The notes beneath the pieces were generated by a model. That model did not search any database, was not told where the DNA came from, and saw only the letters and a program-made list of their open reading frames with translations. From an uncultured Collinsella sp. (lineage in GTDB: Bacteria; Actinomycetota; Coriobacteriia; Coriobacteriales; Coriobacteriaceae), in contig CABUCA010000011.1 of the NCBI GenBank assembly GCA_902489965.1, forward strand, positions 1 to 40,435: DNA of 40,435 nucleotides, written 5' to 3'. Below, in pieces: positions 7,645 through 16,411 of the stretch. Both the position numbers and the translations under genes were made by a program. Each line of letters starts with the position of its first letter. The first letter of the stretch is position 1.

Positions 7645-9809
7645 TACGACCCACCGCCCAGGGCACCCGCCAGTGTGGCGACATCGACGGTAAGTGGGAT
7701 GGAACCGCCGCCGGGCAGCGGAATCTCCGCAAGCGTGAACACCGTGCCGCTGACGGTGCGCTCGACTTGATATTCCAGCGCCTCGCAAAGCGCCTTGGGA
7801 TCGGTCACGCCCAACGGAATACTTCGTAGCTTGTCCTGCGCATTAGAAAGACCTGTGATGTCAGACCCCGGGCTCTTGATGACGTTGGCGGTGTCGGTCA
7901 GCACCGGCTTTCGTAGGCGCAAGTCGCACGGCTCCAAGCCCAGCGCCGCCACGGACGCCGAAACGGTATCGCCGAGCCACGACGCAATGGAACTCAACGC
8001 ACCGCTGCCCCCTCCCAGGTCATCGATCATCTCGTCCATGAGCTCGTCGGCCGAGCCTTGGATGTCTCCGTATCCCACAAGCAGCCGCCCCCAAACATCC
8101 ATGACGCCATCGAGTACGCCGACAACGCCACCCGAACGCTCCTCCAGCGTCGAGAAAAACCGCGAGAGAACGTTGTTCTGCGCCGTCGCGTCATCGGGCG
8201 CCAGCACCGCAGCAGAGATCGCGCCGCGATCGCCAAGCCTGACTGTCGTGTTAAACGAAGAGTTGAGCTCATCGGGGCTCGAGATGGCACCCGAAACCGC
8301 AAGGGCAACCACGCCATTGCGGCCGGGCGGGGCGATACGCGGACGCTCGCCCGAAAGCGCTTTAATGGCCTCGTCAAACGCATTGCCCGCACGGTCAGCC
8401 TCGTCCTCGGTCTGGCGCATGAGCTCGAGCTCTTTGTTGCGGCATTCGACGTAGTCTTCCAGAGCGTCTTTGAATCGATCAAAGTGGTACTCGAAGCCGT
8501 TTTCGATAGAAGTCGAAGGAGCCGCAACGGCGCCGAGCGACGAAACACCAAAATGGCATCTGTTGCATTTGTCCTGCCCGTCATAAGCAGCGACCGAGGC
8601 TAGCCCGCCTGGCGTCCCTTTCTTATAGTTGGGGCAGCTCGTTCCATAATGCAGATACGTTTTGCCATCGTTGGTACTAGTTGGCCACGCCGCATCGGTA
8701 TAGAGTTCCGTCGCTCGCACCTCGTCAGTGTTGCGCGGCAACAACGGAATATAGGAAGTGGTCCGGTCTCCGTCTTCGGTTATATATGCGCGATTGACCT
8801 CTGCGCTCGCATAGGTATAGAACGCCTTGCGCGCCGCCGACTCCGCCTTCGTCTCGACGCTTGAGCCTTGAGGCGCCTCGTTTGCAAGGCGCAAGCGGTA
8901 ATAGGCCTTCGCGCGATCGAGCGCCACTTGCGGCTCCCATGTGACGCTCGAGGCATAGTGCGGATTCTCAATATCCGAAAGCTTCGCCAAACTCCTCGCG
9001 CGTTCCCACATGCATGAGCAACTGCCGACCGAAGCCGGATCCGACCCGCCGCAATCCGCAAGCCAGGCGCGCTCTTTTGCTTTCGCCGTCTCCTCCGAGG
9101 CCTTCTGCAGCTCATCTACTGCGCGTTCCAGATCTTTCGATGTGTCTTTAATGACATCGGTCGAGATCTCGGACCCCTCGAGCGCAACGAAATCCGACTC
9201 GGACGTCCTGGGCACGGCAAGCGCCGTACCGGTATAGGTCGCACCCTCGGTATCCTGCGCCGACACGGCCTGCGTAGCTCGCGCGGCAACCAGATACGGT
9301 AGAGCCGTCTCGATTTTCTGCAGGCCCTTGGAGGCGCTTTTGGCAAACTTATTGCGCGTTTTAATGATCTCGATCCCCGTGTCGACCATATCGCCCGCGG
9401 CAAGCTCGGCACCCGGAATAAGGATGGCGACCAAGCCGGTGCCGATCGTGGCAAACCCCGCTAGGCCCAAGCTCAATATGCTCGCATCCACCACTGTCGC
9501 AGCCGTATGGTAGGACGCCACCACATTGGCGCCTGCCAGCGCGCCGCTATCGGCAGCCGCCTGGGTGTCCCCCGCGCGCGACATGCTCCATATCGCTGCC
9601 GTCGACGAAAACAGCAACGTGAGCACCACCAAGATGACCACCGCAGAGGAGAGCGTGGTATAGGCACCGTCTTCGATAAACAGGTCGATCCCGGCTCGAC
9701 CCATAAAGCCGCCTCGCTTGCAGCGAGCACGCGGTCGGCAACGGCCCGCAAGCCCCCTCGTCACCTTCAACAGGCAGCGCTTAATCCCATGCAGCAATCC
9801 ATGAATCAT
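7644..9809 (-). CDS. TadG-like exported pilus-associated protein
   Basis: The 721-residue protein has a short basic N-terminus, then DGAYTTLSSAVVILVVLTLLF, a pilin-like hydrophobic segment followed by the AADSGALAGA motif typical of TadG/Flp-associated proteins. A second hydrophobic stretch (LAGFATIGTGLVAILI) follows. The middle is helical and partly coiled-coil (KDLERAVDELQKASEETAKAKERA). The protein is rich in cysteines: CGGSDPASVGSCSC, SCPNY and CNRCH, suggesting disulfides outside the cell. The start ATG at 9809 has GGAGGGAG before it and lies 29 bases inside the upstream TadE-like gene. Its exact function is unknown; TadG-type proteins are thought to aid pilus assembly or anchoring. It is larger than most TadG proteins. 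Confidence 0.72.
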   Translation of the reverse strand: MIHGLLHGIKRCLLKVTRGLAGRCRPRARCKRGGFMGRAGIDLFIEDGAYTTLSSAVVILVVLTLLFSSTAAIWSMSRAGDTQAAADSGALAGANVVASYHTAATVVDASILSLGLAGFATIGTGLVAILIPGAELAAGDMVDTGIEIIKTRNKFAKSASKGLQKIETALPYLVAARATQAVSAQDTEGATYTGTALAVPRTSESDFVALEGSEISTDVIKDTSKDLERAVDELQKASEETAKAKERAWLADCGGSDPASVGSCSCMWERARSLAKLSDIENPHYASSVTWEPQVALDRAKAYYRLRLANEAPQGSSVETKAESAARKAFYTYASAEVNRAYITEDGDRTTSYIPLLPRNTDEVRATELYTDAAWPTSTNDGKTYLHYGTSCPNYKKGTPGGLASVAAYDGQDKCNRCHFGVSSLGAVAAPSTSIENGFEYHFDRFKDALEDYVECRNKELELMRQTEDEADRAGNAFDEAIKALSGERPRIAPPGRNGVVALAVSGAISSPDELNSSFNTTVRLGDRGAISAAVLAPDDATAQNNVLSRFFSTLEERSGGVVGVLDGVMDVWGRLLVGYGDIQGSADELMDEMIDDLGGGSGALSSIASWLGDTVSASVAALGLEPCDLRLRKPVLTDTANVIKSPGSDITGLSNAQDKLRSIPLGVTDPKALCEALEYQVERTVSGTVFTLAEIPLPGGGSIPLTVDVATLAGALGGGS

Positions 9810-10281
9810 AATCTCCCTCCAGCCACTCGGGACGCGATCGATACGAGACGTCGACCTTAAGCTCGACATAGCCGTTTTGGCCTGCGCTACCCATAGCCTG
9901 CGCAAACGCACCGATCACGGGCAGCGGTTTAACCTCGCCGGTAACGGAAACGGACGAGACGCCGCCCGCATCGGCCCGACCAAGCTCGATATCCCACGAC
10001 AGGGGCCCGCCGGCATGGAAAATCGAAACGTCGGGAACCGCGGCAAGACGGCGGCGGGCAAACTCCTTAATATCCTCGTCATCCCCCACCGTCGTCGTGG
10101 TCATGAGCCGCGCGGTCTCGGCGGCGGCAGACTCCATGACCGCGCGTGTATAGAGCAGGCACACCGGCTGCAGCGCCAACAGGACGAGCGTCAGAAACGT
10201 CGGCAGTAGGAATGCCGCCTCGACCGTAGACTGAGCCCGGTCCTCGCGCGCAACATCAATACAGCACGATGTCCTTAGCAC
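9781..10281 (-). CDS. TadE-like pilus assembly protein
   Basis: The protein carries REDRAQSTVEAAFLLPTFLTL followed by a long hydrophobic segment and VMESAAAETARLM, a classical TadE signature; the rest (about 110 residues) would lie outside the cell. It ends in a WLEGDYDSWIAAWD tail that overlaps the next gene. The start is uncertain: a GTG at 10281 gives 166 residues but has no clear ribosome site. An ATT at 10260, overlapping the previous stop, would fit coupled translation. As in its neighbours, the position before the Q[AS]TVE core is Ala, not Gly. Confidence 0.75.
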   Translation of the reverse strand: MLRTSCCIDVAREDRAQSTVEAAFLLPTFLTLVLLALQPVCLLYTRAVMESAAAETARLMTTTTVGDDEDIKEFARRRLAAVPDVSIFHAGGPLSWDIELGRADAGGVSSVSVTGEVKPLPVIGAFAQAMGSAGQNGYVELKVDVSYRSRPEWLEGDYDSWIAAWD

Positions 10282-10474
10282 CCGCAGCAGCGTCGACAAC
10301 CGATGTCGAGGTGACGCCGTGAGATGCCGTCCGCTCGACCAGCGCCGCCAAGCGCCCATCGGCACCGGCACGCCAAAGCCCTGCGATCGCCAGCACGATG
10401 GAAAGCAGTGCCACCGTGACGATGGCGTATTCGACCGTTGCCTGGGCAGATTCCTCGCACAGGACATAATGCAT
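10256..10474 (-). CDS. small TadE/Flp-like pilin
   Basis: This 72-residue protein starts MHYVLCEESAQATVEYAIVT and continues with one hydrophobic helix (LLSIVLAIAGLW). The length and the ATVEYA motif resemble Flp-type type IVb pilins, but the C-terminal part is longer and more polar than in the gene called flp. It begins just after the stop of the unknown 187-residue gene, with the sequence GGAGGGGTCGTGAA before the ATG. It could be a minor pilin or pseudopilin. Which of the two small proteins builds the fibre cannot be decided from sequence. Confidence 0.72.
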   Translation of the reverse strand: MHYVLCEESAQATVEYAIVTVALLSIVLAIAGLWRAGADGRLAALVERTASHGVTSTSVVDAAAGAKDIVLY

Positions 10475-10475
10475 T

Positions 10476-11039
10476 TCACGACCCCTCCTTTGAGTTCGTT
10501 GTCTGCGGGGTCAGGCGGACCACGCGCAGGCAACACGAAGTATCACCAGCATCCGCGGCAACCGTCACCATATCGACCCAGCCGCGTCCGTCACGCACGA
10601 TGGCGCCCCACACGTTGCCCTTGATGTCGAGATAGCCGCTCAGAGCAAGTTGCGCCGTGGGCACCTCGCGATAGGCGCGCAGCATATCTGCCGCCGCCTC
10701 GGTCATCGGTCGGCACTCGGACCATGCGAGACGAACAGCGACGGCATTGTTTGCAGATGAACCCGTTGCAGCGTCCGCACACTCGTCGAGTGCTTGCAAG
10801 AACGTTTGTGCCGTGACGGCGGCGTTCGCATCGTCCGCGCCTCGCTCATCGTCTTTTTGAGACGCCGCAGCCGAGCCCGAGCCCGCATCCGCGGCAACCC
10901 CTAAACGTTGTTGCCGTGCTGCGTTAAGCCCCCAAACCGCCACTGCCACCGCCACGACCGCACAGGCGAGCACCAGCAACGCGCCGACGGGACGGGCGCC
11001 CTCTACAGGCTGTTGATGCCCTCGCTGATAGCGCTCCAT
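10476..11039 (-). CDS. unknown single-span membrane protein in the tad operon
   Basis: I do not recognise this 187-residue protein. Residues about 18-38 (VGALLVLACAVVAVAVAVW) form one membrane helix near the N-terminus. An Ala/Gly/Ser/Asp-rich linker and a folded outer domain of about 120 residues follow, with four Cys (DECAD, SECRP, TSCC). The segment GYLDIKGNVWGAIVRDGRGWVDMVTV looks like a beta-sheet. The ATG overlaps the end of flp by 37 bases with only a weak ribosome site, so a later start is possible, though it should include the helix. Its position between flp and the minor pilins suggests a part in pilus assembly; that is inference. Confidence 0.6.
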   Translation of the reverse strand: MERYQRGHQQPVEGARPVGALLVLACAVVAVAVAVWGLNAARQQRLGVAADAGSGSAAASQKDDERGADDANAAVTAQTFLQALDECADAATGSSANNAVAVRLAWSECRPMTEAAADMLRAYREVPTAQLALSGYLDIKGNVWGAIVRDGRGWVDMVTVAADAGDTSCCLRVVRLTPQTTNSKEGS

Positions 11040-11236
11040 AAATCTTGGACCTTGCCCTTAAATGCGACGATGGCAATGATGGCAATCACCACGAGCACAC
11101 CGACTAGGATGGCGTACTCGGTGGTGCCCTGCGCGCTCTCCTCCCGCAGCAGTTCTTCGGCACGCTGGCGAGCGTGAATTGACTGGCAAAACGCCAAGCT
11201 CCAGACCTTGCCAACAACGTCAGTCATCGTATTCAT
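11003..11236 (-). CDS. flp: Flp-type (type IVb) pilin
   Basis: This 77-residue protein is the best candidate for the major pilin. A polar leader of about 35 residues, longer than usual for Flp, ends in REESAQGTTEYAILVGVL, followed by a continuous hydrophobic helix (VVIAIIAIVAF) and a short end, KGKVQDLWSAISEGI. This matches Flp pilins of tad systems. The EY pair of the processing motif is present, but aligned with the sister proteins the residue at the expected cleavage position is Ala. A Gly two residues later is the other possible site. GGAGG precedes the ATG, and it starts ten bases after tadC. Confidence 0.85.
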   Translation of the reverse strand: MNTMTDVVGKVWSLAFCQSIHARQRAEELLREESAQGTTEYAILVGVLVVIAIIAIVAFKGKVQDLWSAISEGINSL

Positions 11237-11246
11237 GTATTCCTCC

Positions 11247-11888
11247 CTACATCATCCCGCCTGCTCCCAGCAGCGGGCCCAATATGGACAGAAGCAACGC
11301 CGGCAAGATGAGCGTGCCGGTGGGAATCAGCAACTTGACCGGCGCACGCTCAATCTCGCGCTCGACCGCGGCGCGATGGGCCGCGCGAATCTCGCGACTT
11401 TGGGCCGCCAGCGTCTCGGCAAGCGGGGCACCGAGAGCAAGCGCCTGCCCCGCTGTGATGGCAAAGGTCTCGAGCGCCCGCACATCCAGGTCGCGCGCGG
11501 CCGCCAGAAGCTCATCCTCTCGCGTCCCTACGCCCACCCGCCATGCCATGCAGGCTCGCTCAAGGCGGAGCGCCAACGTCGATTGGCGATTGGCGCAAAA
11601 AACCTCAAGCGCCGCATCGAACGAAAGGCCGGCCGAAAGACCCAAGCGCACAACATCGATCATCTCGGACACTTCGCCGAGCGACACTCGCGCCGGGCCG
11701 CCCGCTCCAACCGCGCCCTTCACTCGCGCGGTCAGGGCATCGACCACCGAGCGACCCGCGGCAGCGACCAGCACCGCCTCGCGCTTGCAGGCCCCTGCGA
11801 TCTTGCGTGCATCCGCCCGATCCAAACCAGTCGCGACAAATACACTCAGGGCGCACAGGCAAGCCGCAACTGCAACCGGGGCGTTCAT
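11247..11888 (-). CDS. tadC: TadC-like pilus assembly membrane protein
   Basis: The 213-residue protein carries a type II secretion system F domain: SEMIDVVRLGLSAGLSFDAAL, then the helical GVGTREDELLAAARDLDVRALETFA, and a C-terminal membrane segment (LLIPTGTLILPALLLSILGPLL). An N-terminal membrane helix is also present. TadC pairs with TadB as the inner-membrane platform that couples the TadA ATPase to pilin extrusion. The ATG overlaps the tadB stop by four bases (ATGA), which sets the start. The protein is shorter than many TadC proteins. Confidence 0.87.
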   Translation of the reverse strand: MNAPVAVAACLCALSVFVATGLDRADARKIAGACKREAVLVAAAGRSVVDALTARVKGAVGAGGPARVSLGEVSEMIDVVRLGLSAGLSFDAALEVFCANRQSTLALRLERACMAWRVGVGTREDELLAAARDLDVRALETFAITAGQALALGAPLAETLAAQSREIRAAHRAAVEREIERAPVKLLIPTGTLILPALLLSILGPLLGAGGMM

Positions 11889-12811
11889 AGCTCCACCCGC
11901 ATAATGCGCCTGATAACCACCAGGGCAACGGCGTTGAGGGCAAGACCCAGCACCACAGCGCCCGCGCCGGCAGGCGTCGCAAGACCGCGACGAAAATCTG
12001 CCGAAAGCAGCGCCAACACCGCGCACATGCCCGCTGGCATCGCCGCGACCATATGCGCCGACATGCGAGCCTGCGACGTCTTAACATCCAGGCGGCGCTT
12101 GAGCTCGATGCGCTCCCCCACCATGCTCGACGCCTCGGACAGTAAGTCGGCAAGCGGAGCACCGGTGCGCTGAGACACCTTAAGCGCCAAGGTCACAAGC
12201 GAAAGACCGGGGGCGTCGATGCGCACGAGCAAGTCATCGAGCGCGTCGGTCGCCGAGATGCCGCAATCGATCGCCGCTGCCACCCGCAAAAACTCGGTAT
12301 GCACCGGCTCTTGCGCATGAGCGCCCACAAAGCGCATGCCCTGGGCCAGCGAATGTCCCGAGGCAAGCGACATGGAAAGTGCGGTAAACGCCTCGGGCAT
12401 GGCCTCTTCTGCATCGTGTTGCTCGCGCCGGCTCTCAAAGCCATCCCGAGCGGCGCCAACGGCAATCGGAGCAACAAGTCCCAAGGCAAATCCGAGGGGC
12501 GATAACGACACCATCGTTAGTAAAACGCAGCAGACACCGCTCGATAGCAGCAGAAACGCCAAACGCCCCGAAGCATCCTCGATCACGAGGCCAAGGCGAT
12601 GCGCCGGAGCCAGCGATGCCCACGAACGGGCGATCTTTTTCAGCAGATCGTTTTCCACCAGCTCACGCGGCAGCTTCTCTGCCACCGTCTCGAGCACCTG
12701 ACGCGCCAGCTCCGCCGGCGGTATCTGCGGCACACGAGGTTCCGCCCCGCACGCCGTCGCGACAGAAAACGCTGCTAAACCCCCTACGACGAGGGGCACA
12801 GCGACCTCCAT
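11885..12811 (-). CDS. tadB: TadB-like pilus assembly membrane protein
   Basis: The 308-residue protein has the same F domain as TadC: EEAMPEAFTALSMSLASGHSLAQGM, VAAAIDCGISATDALDDLL and the GLSLVTLALKVSQRTGAPLADLL stretch. Membrane helices lie near residues 85-120 and two more at the C-terminus. It would form the inner-membrane platform of the Tad pilus with TadC. It starts 28 bases inside the 3' end of tadA, consistent with one operon and coupled translation. The N-terminus has a hydrophobic stretch (VPLVVGGLAAFSVATACG) that may be another helix. Confidence 0.87.
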   Translation of the reverse strand: MEVAVPLVVGGLAAFSVATACGAEPRVPQIPPAELARQVLETVAEKLPRELVENDLLKKIARSWASLAPAHRLGLVIEDASGRLAFLLLSSGVCCVLLTMVSLSPLGFALGLVAPIAVGAARDGFESRREQHDAEEAMPEAFTALSMSLASGHSLAQGMRFVGAHAQEPVHTEFLRVAAAIDCGISATDALDDLLVRIDAPGLSLVTLALKVSQRTGAPLADLLSEASSMVGERIELKRRLDVKTSQARMSAHMVAAMPAGMCAVLALLSADFRRGLATPAGAGAVVLGLALNAVALVVIRRIMRVEL

Positions 12812-14112
12812 TCGTCCACCTCCTCTTGTGTGAGCGTCCCCGACCGCAGGCCTTCTGCGATAAACGGCGGCTCGCGGTCAAGCGTCCAGGTGCGCTCGGC
12901 GGCATCGAAAGTCACATAGCGCTCGAGCTCTACGCCGCCCGACGCGGCGCGACGCACTCCCGAATACGAGGAGACGAAACGCCTGCCATCGGCGTGGCGC
13001 TCAGACATCACGATGCCGTCGAGCGCCATGGCAATCTGCTCCTCGATGAGCTCGCTCGGCAGATCGATGCCATAACGTGCAAGCAACGTCAGACGCACCA
13101 CGGTCTCCTGTTCTGAGCCCGCATGAAGTGTGGTGAGCGACCCGTCGTGGCCCGTGTTCATGGCCTGCAACATGTCGCAGCACTCCGCACCGCGCACCTC
13201 GCCCACCACGATGCGGTCGGGGCGCATGCGCAGGGCATTGGTCACCAGGTCGCGGATCGTCACCGCGCCCTCGCCCTCAATTGAAGCCTCGCGCGCCTCT
13301 AGGCGCACCACATGCGGGTGATGCGCAAACTTGAGCTCGGCAGAGTCCTCGATCGTCACGATGCGCTCGCCGGTGGAAATCTCGCATGACAATGCGTTGA
13401 GCAGGGTGGTCTTACCAGATCCCGTGCCTCCCGCAACCGCCAGATCCTGTCGCAGCGACACCGCGCACGACAGCAGCTGCGCATACCAAAGCGGCAGCGA
13501 CCCCAGCCCCACAAGCTCGTCCAGCGAGCAGATGCGGTCCGAGAACTTTCGGATGGTGAGAATCGGTCCGTCAATCGCCACAGGCGGAATCACCGCGTTG
13601 ACGCGATAGCCCGTTTTGAGGCGGGCGTTGACGATGGGGCTGCGCTCGTCGATACGGCGGCCAAGTGGCGAGATGATGCGGTCGATGAGCACGCGGATTT
13701 GCTCATCGTCCTCAAACGCATGCTCGATGGGGTACAAGACGCCGCCGCGTTCAAAGAAGGCCGAGCGGCAGCCGTTGATCATGATCTCGGTAACGGTATC
13801 GTCCTCGATGAGCGGCTGCAACGGCCCCAAGCCCACCACGTCATCCAAAATCTCGTCGATGATGGTCTCGCGCTCGGGCGTCGCGAGATCGGTCGGCTCC
13901 TCAACATTGAGCGCCGCCTCCACCGCAGGACGCAATTCCGAGCGGGCAAGTGCCGGGTCGATATAGGCGCTGATACGCGCCACTTCGTCGTAACCCATGC
14001 GGTCCATCACGGCGCGCTTGGTGCGTCGTTTCACCGTGCGGCGACGCCCCGCATCTACAGGCGCTGCCGCCGCTGCAGCGCCAGCAGCCTTAATCCTCGT
14101 TTGCAGGCTCAT
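12784..14112 (-). CDS. tadA: TadA/CpaF-type pilus assembly ATPase
   Basis: The 442-residue type II/IV secretion ATPase powers pilus assembly as a cytoplasmic hexamer. The Walker A motif GGTGSGKTT lies at about residues 228-236. The aspartate box region is TIEDSAELKF, the Walker B-like strand is RIVVGEVRGAECCDML, and the histidine box is TGHDGSLTTLHA. The N-terminal domain has the CpaF features TEIMINGCRSAFFERGG and RRIDERSPIVNARL. The first 40 residues are Ala/Arg/Lys-rich. The ATG overlaps the stop of the TadZ-like gene by four bases, and tadB follows with overlap. Confidence 0.95.
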   Translation of the reverse strand: MSLQTRIKAAGAAAAAAPVDAGRRRTVKRRTKRAVMDRMGYDEVARISAYIDPALARSELRPAVEAALNVEEPTDLATPERETIIDEILDDVVGLGPLQPLIEDDTVTEIMINGCRSAFFERGGVLYPIEHAFEDDEQIRVLIDRIISPLGRRIDERSPIVNARLKTGYRVNAVIPPVAIDGPILTIRKFSDRICSLDELVGLGSLPLWYAQLLSCAVSLRQDLAVAGGTGSGKTTLLNALSCEISTGERIVTIEDSAELKFAHHPHVVRLEAREASIEGEGAVTIRDLVTNALRMRPDRIVVGEVRGAECCDMLQAMNTGHDGSLTTLHAGSEQETVVRLTLLARYGIDLPSELIEEQIAMALDGIVMSERHADGRRFVSSYSGVRRAASGGVELERYVTFDAAERTWTLDREPPFIAEGLRSGTLTQEEVDEWRSLCPSS

Positions 14113-15752
14113 CGCTGATCACCCTCGCGCGACCAGGGAAGGCGAATACGCGGGCGTTCGGTGCGCATTGCACGGTCGGCGACCATATCGCTCCAAGGGC
14201 CGACGGCGCACCCCAGTTCCACGAGCATCTCGCGCGTGGCCTCGCGCACGCTGGTCGCAAAAGCGCTGGTCTGCCCCACTGCCTCGTCAGCGCGCCCAAA
14301 CGCCATGAGCGCGGCGAGATCCTGCCCGCCATCGGCGATACGAATCTTGGAGCTCAACGCACAGGCAATCTCAAAGCGCATGGCGACGTCCTCGTCTGCC
14401 CCGCGCGCACCGAACCGGTTGAACACGGCGCTCATGCGCGTGCGCGGCACACCTACTCGACTTGCCAGTTCAATGACGCGCGACGCCGATGTCGCGGACG
14501 ACACCGCCGCATCGCCAACGACCAGGCAACGGTCGCTCGCCGCCACCGCGGCCGCCACGGCGTCGCCCCAAAAGACCGAGGTGTCGACAAGCACCACGTC
14601 GGATTCGCGGCGCAAGACATCGAGCAACAGCTCCACCGGACGCGCCATGAGCTCGGCCTGTTCGGGCGCGGCGACCGGGCCCCAAAGCGTGACGCCCGGG
14701 GCCACGCGCATCGAGGCGGCCACGATGTCCGATTCGGCGAGTGCGCCCGCAGCCGATGGCTCGATAAGCGTCGCCATGTCATGCGGTGCATCGGCACCCA
14801 GCAGGTCGTAGAGGTTTCCAAACATCAGGTCCAAGTCGAGCACGGCAGCACGCAGGCCCAGCAGCGACGCCGCGTGCGCCATGGCGGCGACGATCGTCGA
14901 CTTGCCGCAACCGCCCGAACCCGAGACGGCGCAGACAACCGGGGCTCGATGCGACGAAGCGGCGGCATCCGCCGACGGCGTGGGGGCAGGCGGCGCCGGC
15001 ACGGGCGGCAACGTCCCCGTCTCCCCGGAAGCGCTCATATGCTGCGCCCAAGCCGGCATGGCAGGCTGCTCGGTCCGCGGGGCCGAATCTGGGAACTTCA
15101 CGGTCGCATCGACACGAACATTGTCGTTCCCGGCAAGTCCCTCAACCTCGTCGAGCTCATCGACCAGGCTCACGCCATGCACGTATCCCATATCTACAGC
15201 CAAAAGATCCTCGCCATACGGCACCGGCTCTCCGGCATCATCGTATGCAAGGGGATCCCGGGGGCACCGACCATGCTCGGCTTCCGCTTTTCCACAATCA
15301 TCAACACGCGGGCCTCTTGTAGCGCGAGGCGCCCCGGGTTCCCTATCAACAAAAGCATCGGGCTCAATCGTCAGACACCGGTCGTAATCAACCGTTCCCT
15401 CGCCCGCGCGCCCGTTGCCGCATATGCTGCGCGCAGCGATAACCTCGGTCGCCCCCGCGCGAAACAGCCCCTCGATATCCGAAGGATCGAGCGTCTCTAT
15501 CAGTACGACCACGCGGCTCACACGGCCCTCGGCCGTCAGGCGTGCAACAGTCTTTCGCACGTCTTCGGCATCGAACAGGGCTGCCGCGATAATCGCCGCC
15601 CCGCGACGCGACGGAAACGCCCGCGCCATGGACACCAGCCCATCCAGGTCGCCCACGCGAAGCACCTGCGCGCCCGCATCGCGACCCTCGACTTCCCGCT
15701 GCAGCAATCCGTAATCACCACACGCGCAGCATGCAAGCCAGATCGCCTTCAT
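14109..15752 (-). CDS. TadZ/CpaE-like pilus localisation ATPase
   Basis: The 547-residue protein has an N-terminal receiver-like half without an evident phosphorylation site, and a long low-complexity linker (about residues 110-270, rich in acidic residues, then Pro/Ala). The C-terminal MinD/ParA-type ATPase starts at VVCAVSGSGGCGKSTIVAAM, with a deviant Walker A of CGKS type, and continues with AVLDLDLMFGNLYDLLG and VVLVDTSVF. TadZ proteins set the cell-pole position of the Tad apparatus. The ATG at 15752 overlaps the cpaB stop (TGATG). A GTG one codon earlier is less likely. It is longer than most TadZ proteins because of the linker. Confidence 0.85.
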   Translation of the reverse strand: MKAIWLACCACGDYGLLQREVEGRDAGAQVLRVGDLDGLVSMARAFPSRRGAAIIAAALFDAEDVRKTVARLTAEGRVSRVVVLIETLDPSDIEGLFRAGATEVIAARSICGNGRAGEGTVDYDRCLTIEPDAFVDREPGAPRATRGPRVDDCGKAEAEHGRCPRDPLAYDDAGEPVPYGEDLLAVDMGYVHGVSLVDELDEVEGLAGNDNVRVDATVKFPDSAPRTEQPAMPAWAQHMSASGETGTLPPVPAPPAPTPSADAAASSHRAPVVCAVSGSGGCGKSTIVAAMAHAASLLGLRAAVLDLDLMFGNLYDLLGADAPHDMATLIEPSAAGALAESDIVAASMRVAPGVTLWGPVAAPEQAELMARPVELLLDVLRRESDVVLVDTSVFWGDAVAAAVAASDRCLVVGDAAVSSATSASRVIELASRVGVPRTRMSAVFNRFGARGADEDVAMRFEIACALSSKIRIADGGQDLAALMAFGRADEAVGQTSAFATSVREATREMLVELGCAVGPWSDMVADRAMRTERPRIRLPWSREGDQR

Positions 15753-16411
15753 CACTCGTCGCCTCCGCTCTTTTTGCCGCGCACCGTGGCGGGAATCGTC
15801 AAACTGACCGTCCCCTTGCCCGAGGCCCCCAGCAATTCCTTAACGTCTTCGGGGTCGGCCGCCAGCGTCACCCATTCGATCTTGCCTTCACGCGTGGCGC
15901 CGGCATCTTCGCTGGTATCGATTACGCGCGCGCCGCACAGCCGATCGGTCACGCCGTCCTTTTGCACGTACACGTCCACGTAGCTGCCCACGCCCGTGGC
16001 GCCCCCGACCGAATGCTCGGCATCGACCGCCACCGAAACGGCGACCTTGCCTTTGGGCACCTCGAGCGTGTGGGTTTCGGCCTTGGTGTAGACATCGCAA
16101 ATCACGGCATTTTTAGGGATGCGCGAGGTCGTCACGTCGCCGCGCACCTGGCGCAGCTCGGTCGCCGCATCGCGCGGCAACAGGCTCGCCAGCCATTCCT
16201 GGGTTATGACATTGGTCTCGTCGAGGGTCTCGCCCACATCGATATCACGCGCCGCGACGCACACCTCGACGCGATCGCCGCCATACTTGGCCAGCGTCTC
16301 GGCCTGGACCTGCTCAGCCTGCGAGCGAATCGACGATGCGTAGACCATGCAGAGCAGCGCGGCGAGCACACCCGCGATTAGACTGATGGCGATGCGCTTG
16401 CTCTTGTTCAC
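15752..16411 (-). CDS. cpaB: CpaB/RcpC-like pilus assembly protein (SAF domain)
   Basis: The 219-residue protein has a short basic N-terminus, one membrane helix (IAISLIAGVLAALLCMVYA) and then a SAF domain: VEVCVAARDIDVGETLDETNV and SRIPKNAVICDVYTK. An RcpC/CpaB-type domain follows, containing VAVSVAVDAEHSVGG and GSYVDVYVQKDG. It is therefore a membrane-anchored protein facing outward. It opens the tad operon. The start is set at a GTG (16411) because GAGAGGAG lies five bases before it. An upstream in-frame TTG at 16426 has no such site. In Gram-negative bacteria the partner is a secretin; none is expected in this organism. Confidence 0.85.
   Translation of the reverse strand: MNKSKRIAISLIAGVLAALLCMVYASSIRSQAEQVQAETLAKYGGDRVEVCVAARDIDVGETLDETNVITQEWLASLLPRDAATELRQVRGDVTTSRIPKNAVICDVYTKAETHTLEVPKGKVAVSVAVDAEHSVGGATGVGSYVDVYVQKDGVTDRLCGARVIDTSEDAGATREGKIEWVTLAADPEDVKELLGASGKGTVSLTIPATVRGKKSGGDE

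Noticed and set aside
14781..15983. 400-codon plus-strand frame opposite the TadZ-like gene
   Set aside because: It has no motif and crosses the cpaB/TadZ boundary.
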